Shown here in pieces: positions 1 through 9,843 of a stretch of 64,000 nucleotides of DNA. Position 1 is the first letter of the stretch. Every line of letters begins with the position of its first letter. The stretch is from Sphingopyxis bauzanensis (GTDB lineage Bacteria > Pseudomonadota > Alphaproteobacteria > Sphingomonadales > Sphingomonadaceae). A model generated the notes under the pieces. The model was not told where the DNA came from. It searched no databases and worked only from the letters and a program-made list of their open reading frames with translations. The DNA lies in assembly GCF_002205675.1 (NCBI RefSeq), contig NZ_NISK01000001.1, positions 367,054 through 431,053 on the forward strand. Reading direction: 5' to 3'. The translations under genes were made by a program, and so were the position numbers.

Positions 1-2
1 TC

Positions 3-110
3 GGCGACGCGACTTACGCCGACGCCATCCTGGATCGCCTCGTTCACAACGCCCACCGCGTCACTCTCGAAGGTGACTCGCTGCGACGCCCGCACCCACA
101 GACTGCTTGA
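3..110 (+). CDS. istB: IstB helper ATPase of an IS21 element, C-terminal end only
   Basis: The first bases of the window read in one open frame through residues such as [20 protein letters not shown] to a TGA. This is the recognisable C-terminal tail of IstB, the AAA+ helper that works with the IstA transposase in IS21-family transposition. Everything upstream lies outside the window, so I cannot say whether the gene or the element is intact. The tandem repeats that follow are what an IS21 right end should contain, which supports the call. Confidence 0.75.
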   Translation, partial: GDATYADAILDRLVHNAHRVTLEGDSLRRPHPQTA

Positions 111-163
111 CCAAAATACGAATACCGTGAAAGCAAATCACGTCGATGACGGCTCTGAGCCGT

Positions 164-250
164 GCGCGGCATCAGATCGGAATCCCGCGCGGGATCAGAT
201 CGGAACGATGCGCGTGATCATGTCGGTATCCCTGCGCGGGATCGTCGGAA
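164..250. repeat. Four tandem ~23-bp repeats, probable IS21 right-end transposase sites
   Basis: Four related units begin at 164, 187, 210 and 234. The core is GCGCGGGATCAGATCGGAA, with variants in units three and four. The period is 23-24 bp, about two helical turns. IS21-family ends are known to carry multiple short repeated binding sites, and these follow directly on the istB tail. The exact end of the element was not found because the left end is outside the window. Confidence 0.65.
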
Positions 251-262
251 TCCGCAGTAAGA

Positions 263-880
263 AGACGCTTGTCTTGATTGTCCTTCAGAAGGACGTAATC
301 AATATAGTACCGATAAAACAATCTCCTGCCGCCCGTCCTGCGCAGGTTAGACCCCCTTTTCACAAATGGTGGCGCCGCGCCAATAGGGGGCTGCAGCCAT
401 CCCTCGGGCGCAAACGGCCGCAATCGCCTAAGAAAGTTCCAGCGAACCTGCCCTTCGTCAGCGAGTACCAGCCAATCGCAAAAAAATTTCTGGCTGCCCA
501 GAAGTGCCGTTCCACTGCAGTAGCTCGTCGTTGTGACAAGGTCCATTGACAAACCCGGCGACGCTCTCCGAGTGAAACGGCATGAATTCCTGATGGTCCT
601 TGCGTCGACGCCGGGCCGCCTGCGATCACGGCTTAGAGAGAGTTCGACTTTGCCCAATCCGAACTTGTCGAAGTCGGGAATCGTGTTTCTCTATCGCGAA
701 TTGACAGGGACGTAAGGCTTCATCCGAAAAACCATCCCGGAGGCCCTAACTCCCTCGGAGGCGCTGGCTCGGCGATTTTTACGGTTCGATGTCAGAGATC
801 CCTGTGTTTTGCGGGGGACGCGAACCGCCTACATATCTTATGGAAAGCTACTGGAGGCAGAATGAGCTTAACAGCGGATT
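263..880. other. Stretch without a convincing gene
   Basis: Open frames exist on both strands, but none has a clear ribosome binding site, a recognisable motif or consistent high-GC third positions. It lies between the IS21 end and the first plasmid-type gene and may be decayed sequence. Confidence 0.4.
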
Positions 881-1153
881 TCAGCGGCTGACGGGATAGA
901 GTGAACGCAACGTGGTCACACGCATTGTCGAGCGCATGGCGGCGCTCAACATCTTGCGATCTTGTGGCGCCACGGCCCAATTCGCTGGGATTTGGCGACC
1001 GTTAAGCGCTTCCACCAAGCCAGCGTGCCTCGCTGCCAACAGCCGGTCAGCGAGCCGGACGATTAGCAATGCAAACAGGCGCGGCATTTCGCGCATAAAA
1101 ATAACCGTGACATACACGGCAACGACCACGGCAATTGGTTCAACGATAAACAT
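881..1153 (-). CDS. Small uncharacterised protein with an N-terminal membrane segment
   Basis: A 90-residue protein beginning MFIVEPIAVVVAVYVTVIF, so the first ~22 residues form one hydrophobic segment; the rest is basic and probably cytoplasmic. The start at 1153 is chosen because a strong AGAGGAGA ribosome site lies just upstream. It is the last of several same-strand genes (2248-3012, 1319-1966) beside the mobilisation genes. I do not recognise the family. Confidence 0.55.
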   Translation of the reverse strand: MFIVEPIAVVVAVYVTVIFMREMPRLFALLIVRLADRLLAARHAGLVEALNGRQIPANWAVAPQDRKMLSAAMRSTMRVTTLRSLYPVSR

Positions 1154-1318
1154 TCTATTTTCTCCTCTGATCTTCGGATCACCTCCTCCGCTCAATTCTC
1201 TCCTCCTCGTCGGGCCGGCATGCATAGCGGTCCGTTCCTTCCAAAGCGGCAGAAACGGCAGCGCGATATTCGGGATTTGCGGCACCAGGCGTTGTCGGTG
1301 CCCGGTGCCGCCACGATC

Positions 1319-1966
1319 TCAGCTGGAGATTTGGGACGTCGCCGCCGCCAGGACATATTGCGGCGGGACGATCCCGGTCCAGTCCCACCAGCGCTCCGCG
1401 AGGCGCTTGCGGGAGTTTTCCGTCCGCAGCCAGTTCTGCCGAACCTTGCCGTAATCGCGGTGATCCGGGTCATATCCTCGCAAGGTAATGAGGAAATGCA
1501 CGTGCGGTGCGATTTCGGGCTGATCGTCGGTTTCTGCTTGGTGATGGATCGCCCAGTCGACGACCATGCCGCGGGCCACGAGATAATCCTCGGCAAAGCC
1601 TTCGATCAGATTGCGCCAGAAGGCGAGCTCCTCATGGCGCGGCAGGCTGCCGACGCAGTGGGCAATGGTCGGCTCGTCGGGCCGATACCGGGCTGCATTT
1701 TCGTCGGCCTGCGCCCATAGCGCAATTCCCCCGAGCTTGGGTCCGGCGGCGCGCGCTGGAGCACATCGGCCCGCCGCCGCAAGGTCGGAGCGCGACGCCC
1801 AGTTCGGCGTCGGACCCCACTCATCGACGCTATTCTGGCGGTTGATGTAAGCGTAGCTCGCCTGCGCCGTACGGTGGGTGCGCAAGAGTTCGGGCGTATA
1901 ACGGCTTGAGCGGTCCCGGATCACATAGCGGGTGTTGAACGGGCGGAGGTTGTGGATGGTCGTCAT
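1319..1966 (-). CDS. Short MobA/MobL-family relaxase-like protein
   Basis: A 215-residue protein. The central part matches the MobA/MobL nickase fold: a segment around residues 110-150 (HCVGSLPRHEELAFWRNLIE, then a stretch ending in DWAIHHQ) and the metal-binding PHVHFLIT motif near residue 160, equivalent to the HUH histidines of plasmid relaxases. Full relaxases of this family are far longer, so this is either a stand-alone nickase-domain protein or a decayed paralogue of the large relaxase at 6439-9843. It lies upstream of the small membrane protein on the same strand. Catalytic competence is uncertain because no clear active-site tyrosine was assigned. Confidence 0.65.
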   Translation of the reverse strand: MTTIHNLRPFNTRYVIRDRSSRYTPELLRTHRTAQASYAYINRQNSVDEWGPTPNWASRSDLAAAGRCAPARAAGPKLGGIALWAQADENAARYRPDEPTIAHCVGSLPRHEELAFWRNLIEGFAEDYLVARGMVVDWAIHHQAETDDQPEIAPHVHFLITLRGYDPDHRDYGKVRQNWLRTENSRKRLAERWWDWTGIVPPQYVLAAATSQISS

Positions 1967-2174
1967 TTGGTACGTCTTTCTACAAAGGACAAAGGGACCG
2001 CATGTCAGCGGCCCCCTTGCGGAGTTTGGGTGTGATGGAGAAATGGCGAGGCGGCACCGCAGCGGCTGTTGGACGTCGATTCACCGGATGTTTAAAGCTG
2101 GTCGCTAGACCGTGCCCTGACGGGCATGACAGCGGCCCATCGCATGCGAAGCGTTGTGCATATGCACGCTCGCA

Positions 2175-2216
2175 GGCCTCGCTGCTCGCGCGACCCGAGC
2201 AGCGAGGCCATTTTTT
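2175..2216 (+). terminator. Strong rho-independent terminator, plus-strand sense
   Basis: A perfect 14-bp stem (GGCCTCGCTGCTCG at 2175-2188 with its complement at 2196-2209, 7-nt loop) is followed by a T6 run. The U-tract is on the plus strand, so it would stop transcription entering from the left towards the minus-strand gene at 2248-3012. Confidence 0.8.
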
Positions 2217-2247
2217 CATCGCTAGCGGGCTTACGAGACAAGCTCGC

Positions 2248-3012
2248 TCAAGCGTGGAACAGTCCGTCCTCGAAGCTCACCCATCTCGCAGTTTCGTCGC
2301 CTGCAGCAACGCGTTGTCGATAGTCGAGATAATGGTGCGCGAACGAGTCTGCACGGCGGATTGGGCGTGAGTTCCCGATATCGGCGAGCGCGGCCTTCAG
2401 ATACTCGCTGGCGTCGATCCAGTCGCGCAGGGCCAGCATCGTCTCGAAGAAAGGTTCCGGTCGCGCGCTGCGGAACGCTTCGACATGCGCCCATAGCATC
2501 AAGCGTGCGGTCGCGACGCGCAGCGCATGGTCTTCGGCTGCCGCAGGCGCCGAGCGCGACCAGGCAAGCTCGATGTCCGCATCGCCGATCTCGGGCATCG
2601 GGATCGAGAAACGACGGCACGCTGTTCGCTCATCGAACCCATGGTCACCCATCGCGGCGGGATCGATAGCCGTCTCGCCAAAGCAGAGTTCTGCAAGAGC
2701 CGGCTCGACGAAGTAGCGCCGGCTGATCGCGTCCATCGCCAGCGTCATGCGATCCGCCGTGGACGCGATCTGGACAACCCCTGGCAACAGCGTCTTGTCG
2801 AGCAAGTGCGGCAATGGGATTTCCGACTTGCGCGCGTCGGAGACGCAGATCGTGTTGATCCAGCGATGACCATCATCTTGATCGACCATCGTCAGGACCG
2901 CCGCCGCAACCGGCCTGCGTGCCAGCGCCGGATGCTGGTCTGGTATGTCGTTAACGGGAATGCACGCCAGACCGATGACCTGTAGGCATTTGGGAAGTTG
3001 GTATTCGTTCAC
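2248..3012 (-). CDS. Uncharacterised 254-aa plasmid-type protein
   Basis: The start is a GTG at 3012 with an AAAGGAG site 6-7 bases upstream. The protein is soluble, without signal peptide or membrane segment, and acidic-aromatic in its C-terminal half (SFAHHYLDYRQRVAAGDE near the end). It has no motif I can tie to a known enzyme. It sits upstream of the MobA/MobL-like gene on the same strand, so it is probably part of the same plasmid backbone block. Confidence 0.6.
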   Translation of the reverse strand: MNEYQLPKCLQVIGLACIPVNDIPDQHPALARRPVAAAVLTMVDQDDGHRWINTICVSDARKSEIPLPHLLDKTLLPGVVQIASTADRMTLAMDAISRRYFVEPALAELCFGETAIDPAAMGDHGFDERTACRRFSIPMPEIGDADIELAWSRSAPAAAEDHALRVATARLMLWAHVEAFRSARPEPFFETMLALRDWIDASEYLKAALADIGNSRPIRRADSFAHHYLDYRQRVAAGDETARWVSFEDGLFHA

Positions 3013-3366
3013 GATATTCTCCTTTCGGAGGATCAGGGATCCGAGACAGAACTCCTGCCTCTTTTCCTTTCACCCTGTTCCTCGCTTCCCGCGTCAGCGT
3101 CTCCACCGCTTGGCGGGCGCGCAGCCGCGTCGCGCTTTTCCATCCGGCGGACATGCGAGGCCGTTCTGCGATTTCACCGCAGGGGTGATTTTGATTTTGA
3201 GCAGCAGGCCTTTCTGACACTTAGACAATCAATTCTAAGCCCGTTGAACTCGCCGCCCGCTTCCCAACAGCGAACTGGGAACGCCACTTCGACTATTTTG
3301 GTCTTTAGAGGCTAGGAGCCAATGGGCTCAGACTGAGCGAGACTGCCCCGAACGCAGCGCCCCCGT
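3013..3366. other. Non-coding stretch upstream of the 2248-3012 gene
   Basis: No supported gene. It must hold the promoter for the minus-strand gene starting at 3012. Small open frames here lack ribosome sites. Confidence 0.35.
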
Positions 3367-3509
3367 TCACTTGCTCAAGAACGCGAGCTCCACAAGAAAC
3401 CCCATCATCAGCGCATGCGACCCGGCGAGGGTATCGATGGCGGCGTACCGCACGTTATCGAGACCCTCGCCGGGTTTGAGCTCCGTTTCGAGGTTTACGC
3501 CTTCCCGCT
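3367..3509 (-). pseudogene. C-terminal fragment of an unknown gene
   Basis: Between two stops the minus strand reads about 46 residues with coding-like composition, including LKPGEGLDNVRYAAIDTLAG and ending MGFLVELAFLSK. It has no start codon in a sensible position and abuts the stop of the methyltransferase gene at 3508. It looks like the tail of a gene whose front was lost at the junction. Parent family not recognised. Confidence 0.3.
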
Positions 3510-4626
3510 AGAGGTCAGTGTCATTTGGCTGACGCCTTAGCGACCAGAATCCGGCTGCTAATTGCGCATAGCGAGCTCGCTGTTCTGCGTTTGCTCCAAG
3601 GGTTAACACCATAAGGCTGAAGGGCGTTTGCTGCGCCGTCCCGTCCGGTTTCAGGAATTTGACGCGCCCTTTAAGAAAGAAGATATCGGCGTCCAAGCTC
3701 AAAACCTCGTGGAAAAATGCCGAATCTGTTCTGACCGGAACGAGGCACACAACGGTGGCAACGTGGCCAGCTGACCATTGCCCATGAGCTCGGCGTAGCC
3801 ACTGTAGGGCACATGAGTACGGCGGATTGACGAAAGCGAGACGCCCTGACCATGTCTGGCTAAGTCCGTCGCCGCCCTTGCTGGCCAATATTTTACGACG
3901 CGCCAGGACAGGGCTGAGTTTGTGAGCGCATGGATCGAGATCTATTTCGCCAAACGCTTTATAAATATTGTCCATGAAATCTGGCGGGGTGAAGCGGGAA
4001 TCACGATCTTCCTTCTGACCCAGCGCCCAATACGCTCGAGCGGGAGCTTGACGCCGAGCTCTCGGCGCAAGCGCTGCCAGCAGGCGCAGCAAGTCTTCAA
4101 CTGATCCCGCACCATTTTCGAGGTCGAGGATGGCCGTGTGCGACAGTCCGGTTCGCCTGACCAAATTCTCCAGCGACTTTCCGTGTTTGATACGGGTGTT
4201 GCGGAGCTTTTCGAACAGCGTCTTACCGGCACTCAGACCTGTCAGCATGAAATTGGTTGAGTCCATTACCGCCACTAGCGTTGACACGGTGCCGACACCC
4301 TTTTCGAGCCGCGTAATTGTCTGGGGCGACACTCCGACATGCTTGGCCATGACCTTTCGCGACCAACCCTTTGATACGCGCGCTTCGCGCAATTCAACAA
4401 TTAGGTTAGCACAACTTTCGCCTCCAGGCTCCGGGCGGACTGACGATCCGGCCGAACCGCTACTAACCTTCGAACCGATGCAATTCGACGATTTGCCGCC
4501 GAACGGCAATTTTGCCGCTGACAGCCCGGAAGGAGAAGCGTTCGCCCAGACATCCGAACCGCGGGGGAGTGCGGGGGATGTAAGGGATAATTTATTCGAC
4601 TGCTTTGTGTTCTGTGCATTTCCCAT
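3508..4626 (-). CDS. XRE-type helix-turn-helix fused to a phage-type DNA adenine-N6 methyltransferase
   Basis: 372 residues in three parts. Residues 1-70 are Ser/Gly-rich and probably disordered. Residues ~72-185 hold two consecutive XRE-like helix-turn-helix units (VGVSPQTITRLEKGVGTV, then RRTGLSHTAILDLENGAGSV). Residues ~215-350 match the phage Dam-type adenine methyltransferase fold, with DLDPCAH as the SAM-side motif and FVNPPYS as the catalytic NPPY box. The protein should methylate adenine-N6; the HTH pair may steer it to particular sites or make it autoregulatory. No restriction endonuclease is adjacent, so it looks solitary. Family membership is well supported; the role of the fusion is inference. 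Confidence 0.8.
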   Translation of the reverse strand: MGNAQNTKQSNKLSLTSPALPRGSDVWANASPSGLSAAKLPFGGKSSNCIGSKVSSGSAGSSVRPEPGGESCANLIVELREARVSKGWSRKVMAKHVGVSPQTITRLEKGVGTVSTLVAVMDSTNFMLTGLSAGKTLFEKLRNTRIKHGKSLENLVRRTGLSHTAILDLENGAGSVEDLLRLLAALAPRARRQAPARAYWALGQKEDRDSRFTPPDFMDNIYKAFGEIDLDPCAHKLSPVLARRKILASKGGDGLSQTWSGRLAFVNPPYSCALQWLRRAHGQWSAGHVATVVCLVPVRTDSAFFHEVLSLDADIFFLKGRVKFLKPDGTAQQTPFSLMVLTLGANAEQRARYAQLAAGFWSLRRQPNDTDL

Positions 4627-4750
4627 GGCTATGGTTTCCTCGCTCGGCGAGCGAAGCCATGGCTGCTTGGCAGCAATGTTTAGGCTGGTTCATTCATGAC
4701 CTCGAACGCCATTCAAGCCCGCATCAGCAGATGCGGAGCTCGAAAATTGG

Positions 4751-6178
4751 GGTCGTGTCCCGGTACGTGGTGTAGCTTCTGCCGGTAGCGAAGCTGACCG
4801 GACACGCGCTAATCGATAAAGCGCTGTAGTGTCCGGTCAGTTTCGCGGGTGGTCATCGGCGAACTTCGGTAAGCTTGGGTTGCAAACACTCAACTTACGG
4901 AGAACACCGATGACCAATGATCAGATGGACTTGAATGCGCTGGTTGGGAAGAGCGCCGATGGCGATTTTCTGCGCGACATGATCAGCTTTGCCGCGCAGC
5001 GCCTGATGGAACTGGAAGTGGGCGGCCTGACGGGTGCGGCCTATGGCGAGAAGGATAGCGAGCGGCTCGCGCAGCGCAACGGGTATCGCGACAGGGACTG
5101 GGAGACCCGCGCGGGCACGGTCGAGCTGAAGATCCCCAAGCTGCGCAAAGGCAGTTACTTTCCCTGCTTTCTCGAGCCGCGCCGAGTGGCGGAGAAGGCG
5201 CTAACCGCGGTCATCCAGGAAGCCTATATCCAGGGCATCTCGACCCGTTCGGTCGACGATCTGGTCAAGGCCATGGGGATGAGCGGCATCTCCAAGAGCC
5301 AGGTCAGCCGGCTGTGCGAGGAGATCGACGAGCGGGTGACGGCCTTCCTCGAGCGTCCGATCGAAGGCGACTGGCCCTATATCTGGATGGACGCGACCTA
5401 CATAAAAGTCCGCCGCGCGGGCCGCATTGTCTCGGTCGCCGTCATCATCGCCGTCGGGGTCAACAGTGACGGTCGGCGCGAAGTGCTCGGCATGGCGATC
5501 GGTCATTCCGAGGCTGAGGTATTCTGGACCGAGTTCCTGCGCAGCCTTGCGCGTCGCGGATTGCGCGGCGTGAAGCTGGTGATCTCCGATTCCCACGAGG
5601 GGATCAAAGCGGCCGTCGCCAAGGTGTTCTGCGCCACCTGGCAGCGCTGCCGCGTCCACTTCATGCGCAACGCGCAGGCCCATGCGGGCAAGAGTGGCCG
5701 CCGGGTCGTGTCGGCGTTCATCGCCACCGCCTTCGCGCAGGACACTGCCGAGGCGGCCAAGGCGCAGTGGCGTAGCGTTGCTGACCAGCTGCGGCCCACC
5801 GTTCCAAAGCTCGCTACGCTGATGGACAATGCCGAAGAGGACGTCCTGGCCTACATGACCTTCCCCGCGCAGCATCGCACCAAGTTGCACTCAAATAATC
5901 CGATCGAGCGACTCAATGGCGAAATCAAGCGGCGCACCGACGTCGTCGGCATCTTCCCCAATGAAGAAGCGATTACGCGCCTCGTCGGCGCCATCCTGCT
6001 GGAACAGAACGATGAATGGGCGGTCCAGCGTTGCCGCTACATGACCCTTGAGAGCGTCTCGGGATTAAGCGATAATGCCATCATCACGTTGCCCGCCATG
6101 GCAGCATGATCAACCCGGCTTCGCCGGAGATCGCTAAGGCTACGCCGGTGAACCTACACCACCATATGGGACACGACC
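4751..6178 (+). mobile_element. Complete IS256-family insertion sequence with 8-bp target duplication
   Basis: Terminal inverted repeats begin GGTCGTGTCCC at 4751 and end GGGACACGACC at 6178, with further imperfect matching inward (GTGGTGTAG, then CCGG). The element is flanked on both sides by the identical octamer AAAATTGG (4743-4750 and 6179-6186), the 8-bp duplication typical of IS256. The flanks and intact transposase argue for a recent insertion. The rejoined target does not rebuild an obvious gene. Confidence 0.92.
4910..6109 (+). CDS. IS256-family (Mutator-like) transposase
   Basis: About 399 residues from the ATG at 4910; the frame is open further upstream but 4910 gives the usual start [14 protein letters not shown] transposase of the IS256 type: DDL and Q-SRLCEEID segments in the N-terminal part, first aspartate in WMDATY (~165), second in VISDSHEG (~225), and the [16 protein letters not shown] block (~330) carrying the catalytic glutamate. 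Length is normal for the family and no frameshift is seen, so it is probably active. Confidence 0.93.
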   Translation: MTNDQMDLNALVGKSADGDFLRDMISFAAQRLMELEVGGLTGAAYGEKDSERLAQRNGYRDRDWETRAGTVELKIPKLRKGSYFPCFLEPRRVAEKALTAVIQEAYIQGISTRSVDDLVKAMGMSGISKSQVSRLCEEIDERVTAFLERPIEGDWPYIWMDATYIKVRRAGRIVSVAVIIAVGVNSDGRREVLGMAIGHSEAEVFWTEFLRSLARRGLRGVKLVISDSHEGIKAAVAKVFCATWQRCRVHFMRNAQAHAGKSGRRVVSAFIATAFAQDTAEAAKAQWRSVADQLRPTVPKLATLMDNAEEDVLAYMTFPAQHRTKLHSNNPIERLNGEIKRRTDVVGIFPNEEAITRLVGAILLEQNDEWAVQRCRYMTLESVSGLSDNAIITLPAMAA

Positions 6179-6186
6179 AAAATTGG

Positions 6187-6438
6187 CGCGAATCACAAAT
6201 TCATAGGTCACCGACTTGGGATGCTATCCCCGCCGCATGTTCGCAACTGTGCCGGGCATATAGGCCCTAAAGATGAATAAATCTTTAATATAGCTGCGAA
6301 GTTTCTCTGGGTAATCGGAATCCTCTATGCGAGCGCGCGATCCCGGCCAGAAAGAACTACGGGAACGCACGACGGTGTTCGCATCGTCTTGGGAGTGATA
6401 GTCGATACAAGGAGCATGATTTCCTGACGATGCGGCCT
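6187..6438. other. Region between IS256 and the relaxase gene, possible gene tail
   Basis: On the minus strand, downstream of the relaxase stop, a frame ending near 6224 reads KDLFIFRAYMPGTVANMRRG with plausible codon use, but it has no convincing start or ribosome site. It may be a remnant or a small downstream gene. I cannot assign it. Confidence 0.25.
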
Positions 6439-9400
6439 TCAGCGTCCGCGCCCGCCGGGCTCTCGGCCGGGCAGCCCGCGATCGTAGGGATGACGGCCCT
6501 TCGATGGCTTCGACCGTTTCGCATTTTGTTTCGCTGTTCGCCGCTTGATCCCGAACGCCATGATCGCCGCGGCAGCCGCCATATCCTCGCTGGATCGCGC
6601 CGATGCCAACGCGCGCTTCAACCGGTCCGCCGCCTTCGGCGGATCGAACCGCACCGAACCGCGCTTGACCAGCAGCCACTCTTCGTCGAGCAGCGGATCG
6701 CCCATGTGCAGCAACCGGTCCGCTTCGTTTGCCCGCAGCGGCGCGGCTGGCCACAAGCCGGAATCGACCATAAGATCATGCAGGATATCGCTCCGCGTCT
6801 CCTGTTGGACGAACCAGGCGGCGCGGGTGCGGGCGCGTAAGTCGGGCCGTGCCAGCCAATCGGCGCGAGACCCGAGGGCGTCGCGCAGCGTCTCCACCGT
6901 GTCCGGTGCCTCGGCATCCGCACGCCGCGCGAACAGGAAAGGGACAGGCGCACGGCGCCACAGCACGGCAGGATCGGCACCTTGGTGGGCGTCCATTAAT
7001 TCGGCAGGCACCGGCGCGACGTGCTTGGCAGGCCGATCAAGCCAAGATGCCCGTCGCTTCTGCTCCACGTCCCAAGCCGTTGGCCGGCGCGCCGGATCGA
7101 TATCGGGTAGGTTCCTGAACATCTGCACACGCTTATCGACGATCGAGGACAACAGGTCCTGACCCGCGGTGCCCCGGATATACGGAGTATCGAACCAGCC
7201 GCGGGGGTCGTCGCGCAGATCGATCCGCAAAGCGCCGCGCCAGTGTGCGATACGGACGGGATACGTCTCAATCACCGATCGAAGCGCCTGAAGCTGGTTA
7301 TTGGTCGGTCTGTCGGGAAACGGCCCATTGATTGAGGTGTCGGCAAGCCGCTTATACAAATCAGCAAACTTTTCTCGCCCATTGTGATGGATGGGTAGAT
7401 AATCATCACGACGAACATCGCGCAGGATCTTGGCCTGCTTCGCCGCGACGGGATCAGAGTCTTCGGCGGGAATATCAAATTCTCGCGGCAACTCTGCTCG
7501 CGGCGATAGCCATGTCGGCACCGGCTGTGGTTCGCGGCCGGGTGTGATCTCACCCAACCCCACCATATCGAACCCACGCGTGTCCAACGATGCGATGGTC
7601 CGCAAAGGCTGATCGAGCGCGCGAGGCGGCGACAGCGCAAATTCTTGATCGGCCTCCCGCTGGCGGCCTGACGCGATTTCGCGGGTCGCCTGAATGCGCA
7701 GCTCGCGCAATTTGATCCGCCGCCCAATCTCGGGAGCATCGCGCCAACGCCTCACCGCCGTCTGCAGCCACGCGCTCTTGTCGACGAGATTATCATCATC
7801 CAGACCTGCCGGCCCGCGCTTGATCAGCAACGCGCCGACTTGGGCGAGCTCTTTCTGCTGGGCATCGCGGATCGCCGGGAGGCGCTTTCGATAGGGTGCG
7901 GCATTCAAATCGACGCCGTGGATCAAATCCTGAGGATCGTCGGCAGGAAGCACGACCAGGCGTCCGTCGACTTCGCTGAGCAGGAGCGGCGTCTCGGCGA
8001 TGCGCTTCATCACCGCATTGGGGTCGACCAACGTTCGGGAGCTGGGCTCGCGGGACAATATTGCGTCGACAACGCGGGTCGGTTCACGGTCCTGGACCGC
8101 AAGTCCCAGGTCTCGCTCGAGCCGTTCGCGAAGATCGGCGGCGGTGCGTTCGAGAAACTTCGCCTGCTCGCGGCGCTCGGCCATCGCGGCCCGTTCAACG
8201 ACCAACTCCCGATCGAGTTCATCGAGATAGGCTTCGGCCTCGTTACCCCGCCGGGTCCACGCGTGCGACAGATAGGTATCGTGTCCGTCCTTACGCGCCT
8301 TGTCTGCATAGCCTGGGGCAAATCGCGCAACGATACGCGGGTGGCTGCGCGCCATAGCGCACAGCGTTTCGATCTCGGCGGCCTCGGCGCGCAGCCGGAT
8401 CGCGGCATGCTCGCGATCGCGAAGCTCGACCGCGAGCTGCTCCAGCCGGTCGCGATCCTCCGAAGTGCGGACTTCGCGCACGCGCGCTTCGCGTAATTCG
8501 AAAGCTGTATCAGCATCCGCCAAGTCCGCATCGCGCCTCGCCACCTGCTGTGCGATCACGCGCGCCCAGCCGATCGCTGCATTGTCCAGCGACACATCCG
8601 GCGTATCTCCGGCACGTTCGAGTACGGTGGCTTTGCCACCTACCTTGCGCATGGTTTGCGCATCCAGCCCCATCTTCGCATAGGTTTCTGGCGAGAGCCG
8701 ATAGTCAGCACCCGTGGCCTTCAGTTCGATGTTGACGAGACGCGCGATCTCGCAGCGGAACGGCTTCATGAAGCTGGTCGCGATTTGCGGCACGACGTGA
8801 ACGTCGAACGCCAGTGCACCGGCGTCATCGATGGTTACCGCGCGCTTGCCGACCTGGAAATGCAGGTGCCAGTTCGTCAGATTATTGAGCGCGTCGGGTT
8901 CATGCCGCACGAACAGGGCGGGCACGACCCGATTTGCGTCAGCATCGCCGCTTTCGGATTTGGCGAGCGATTGCACCCAGGCGTTCGCACCGACGAGAAT
9001 GCGTTCGTGCGCCGCGCCGTCGAGATCGGCGGGCAGCTCCGCCTCGCCCGCGATGACCGCATAGCTGCCGCGACCTTCGCTGAGCTTCACCGGCGGATCC
9101 TCATCCGGCCAGCCGGGCAGCGCCGCGAGCCACTTCAGCGCAGCAGGCGCCTCCGGATCGATCCACGGTACACCAACCAACTGGCGCTTTTTGTTAAGCG
9201 CCTTGCCGCCATCCACTCGCCTCTGCTCGGCGTTGAGGATGTCACGCAGGCCTTCGGGACAATCGTTGCGACGCGCAGCGTCGGCCAGAAAGGCAGGCGC
9301 GAGTTCATATTTGATGTTGAGACGCGGTGGTCCGGCGGATTTGTTCTGGCGCCGCCCAAACTCATGCGCTTCGACCGCGTCCCACTGCCTGGCTCGCGTG

Positions 9401-9843
9401 GCCGGATCCGGATCGAGCGTCGTGATGAGGATCTGGCGGTCGTCATGGCCATGATCCTGCGTGTAGCGGTCGAACGTCGCAGCGGGCCGCTCCTCTGCCG
9501 CCAGCTCGGGCTCTGCATTCGCATCGCCGATCTTACCCGTCGAATAATCATCGAAGGCGGCCGCCGATCGCTCGCGGGTTACGTTGCGCGCCAGGTGGAA
9601 GCTGCGCTCTCCCGCCGCGCTCGTCAGCCGCGACGTGTCCGGCACGCTCGGAATGCCGAACCACGCTCGACGGGCGGGAGCCGCTTTCCCGCGTTCCCAG
9701 CGCTGCGCGGAATCGAGGCTCGCCCGAACCTTTCCGCGCAGGAGCCCCAAGGGATCGTCGAGTTCGGTCTCGGCAAGGTCGAGCGGCAAGTCACGGATGA
9801 TCCGCTTTGCCGCGCGCCTGCGAAAAGTTCCGATCGGATCCAT
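6439..9843 (-). CDS. MobA/MobL-type conjugative relaxase, 1134 aa
   Basis: A large soluble protein. Residues ~150-185 contain DRQILITTLDPDPATRARQW leading to a VEAHEFGR element typical of this relaxase group. Residues ~320-335 contain NNLTNWHLHFQVGKR, the metal-binding histidine motif of HUH nickases. Residues ~430-600 are long and charged with a coiled-coil look, followed by a C-terminal domain of unknown function and a basic tail. It would nick at oriT and pilot the strand in conjugative transfer. The start at 9843 has a GGAG site close upstream. No type IV secretion genes are in the window, so the replicon or island is at least mobilisable. The divergent operon at 10324-12678 supports the role. 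Confidence 0.8.
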   Translation of the reverse strand: MDPIGTFRRRAAKRIIRDLPLDLAETELDDPLGLLRGKVRASLDSAQRWERGKAAPARRAWFGIPSVPDTSRLTSAAGERSFHLARNVTRERSAAAFDDYSTGKIGDANAEPELAAEERPAATFDRYTQDHGHDDRQILITTLDPDPATRARQWDAVEAHEFGRRQNKSAGPPRLNIKYELAPAFLADAARRNDCPEGLRDILNAEQRRVDGGKALNKKRQLVGVPWIDPEAPAALKWLAALPGWPDEDPPVKLSEGRGSYAVIAGEAELPADLDGAAHERILVGANAWVQSLAKSESGDADANRVVPALFVRHEPDALNNLTNWHLHFQVGKRAVTIDDAGALAFDVHVVPQIATSFMKPFRCEIARLVNIELKATGADYRLSPETYAKMGLDAQTMRKVGGKATVLERAGDTPDVSLDNAAIGWARVIAQQVARRDADLADADTAFELREARVREVRTSEDRDRLEQLAVELRDREHAAIRLRAEAAEIETLCAMARSHPRIVARFAPGYADKARKDGHDTYLSHAWTRRGNEAEAYLDELDRELVVERAAMAERREQAKFLERTAADLRERLERDLGLAVQDREPTRVVDAILSREPSSRTLVDPNAVMKRIAETPLLLSEVDGRLVVLPADDPQDLIHGVDLNAAPYRKRLPAIRDAQQKELAQVGALLIKRGPAGLDDDNLVDKSAWLQTAVRRWRDAPEIGRRIKLRELRIQATREIASGRQREADQEFALSPPRALDQPLRTIASLDTRGFDMVGLGEITPGREPQPVPTWLSPRAELPREFDIPAEDSDPVAAKQAKILRDVRRDDYLPIHHNGREKFADLYKRLADTSINGPFPDRPTNNQLQALRSVIETYPVRIAHWRGALRIDLRDDPRGWFDTPYIRGTAGQDLLSSIVDKRVQMFRNLPDIDPARRPTAWDVEQKRRASWLDRPAKHVAPVPAELMDAHQGADPAVLWRRAPVPFLFARRADAEAPDTVETLRDALGSRADWLARPDLRARTRAAWFVQQETRSDILHDLMVDSGLWPAAPLRANEADRLLHMGDPLLDEEWLLVKRGSVRFDPPKAADRLKRALASARSSEDMAAAAAIMAFGIKRRTAKQNAKRSKPSKGRHPYDRGLPGREPGGRGR

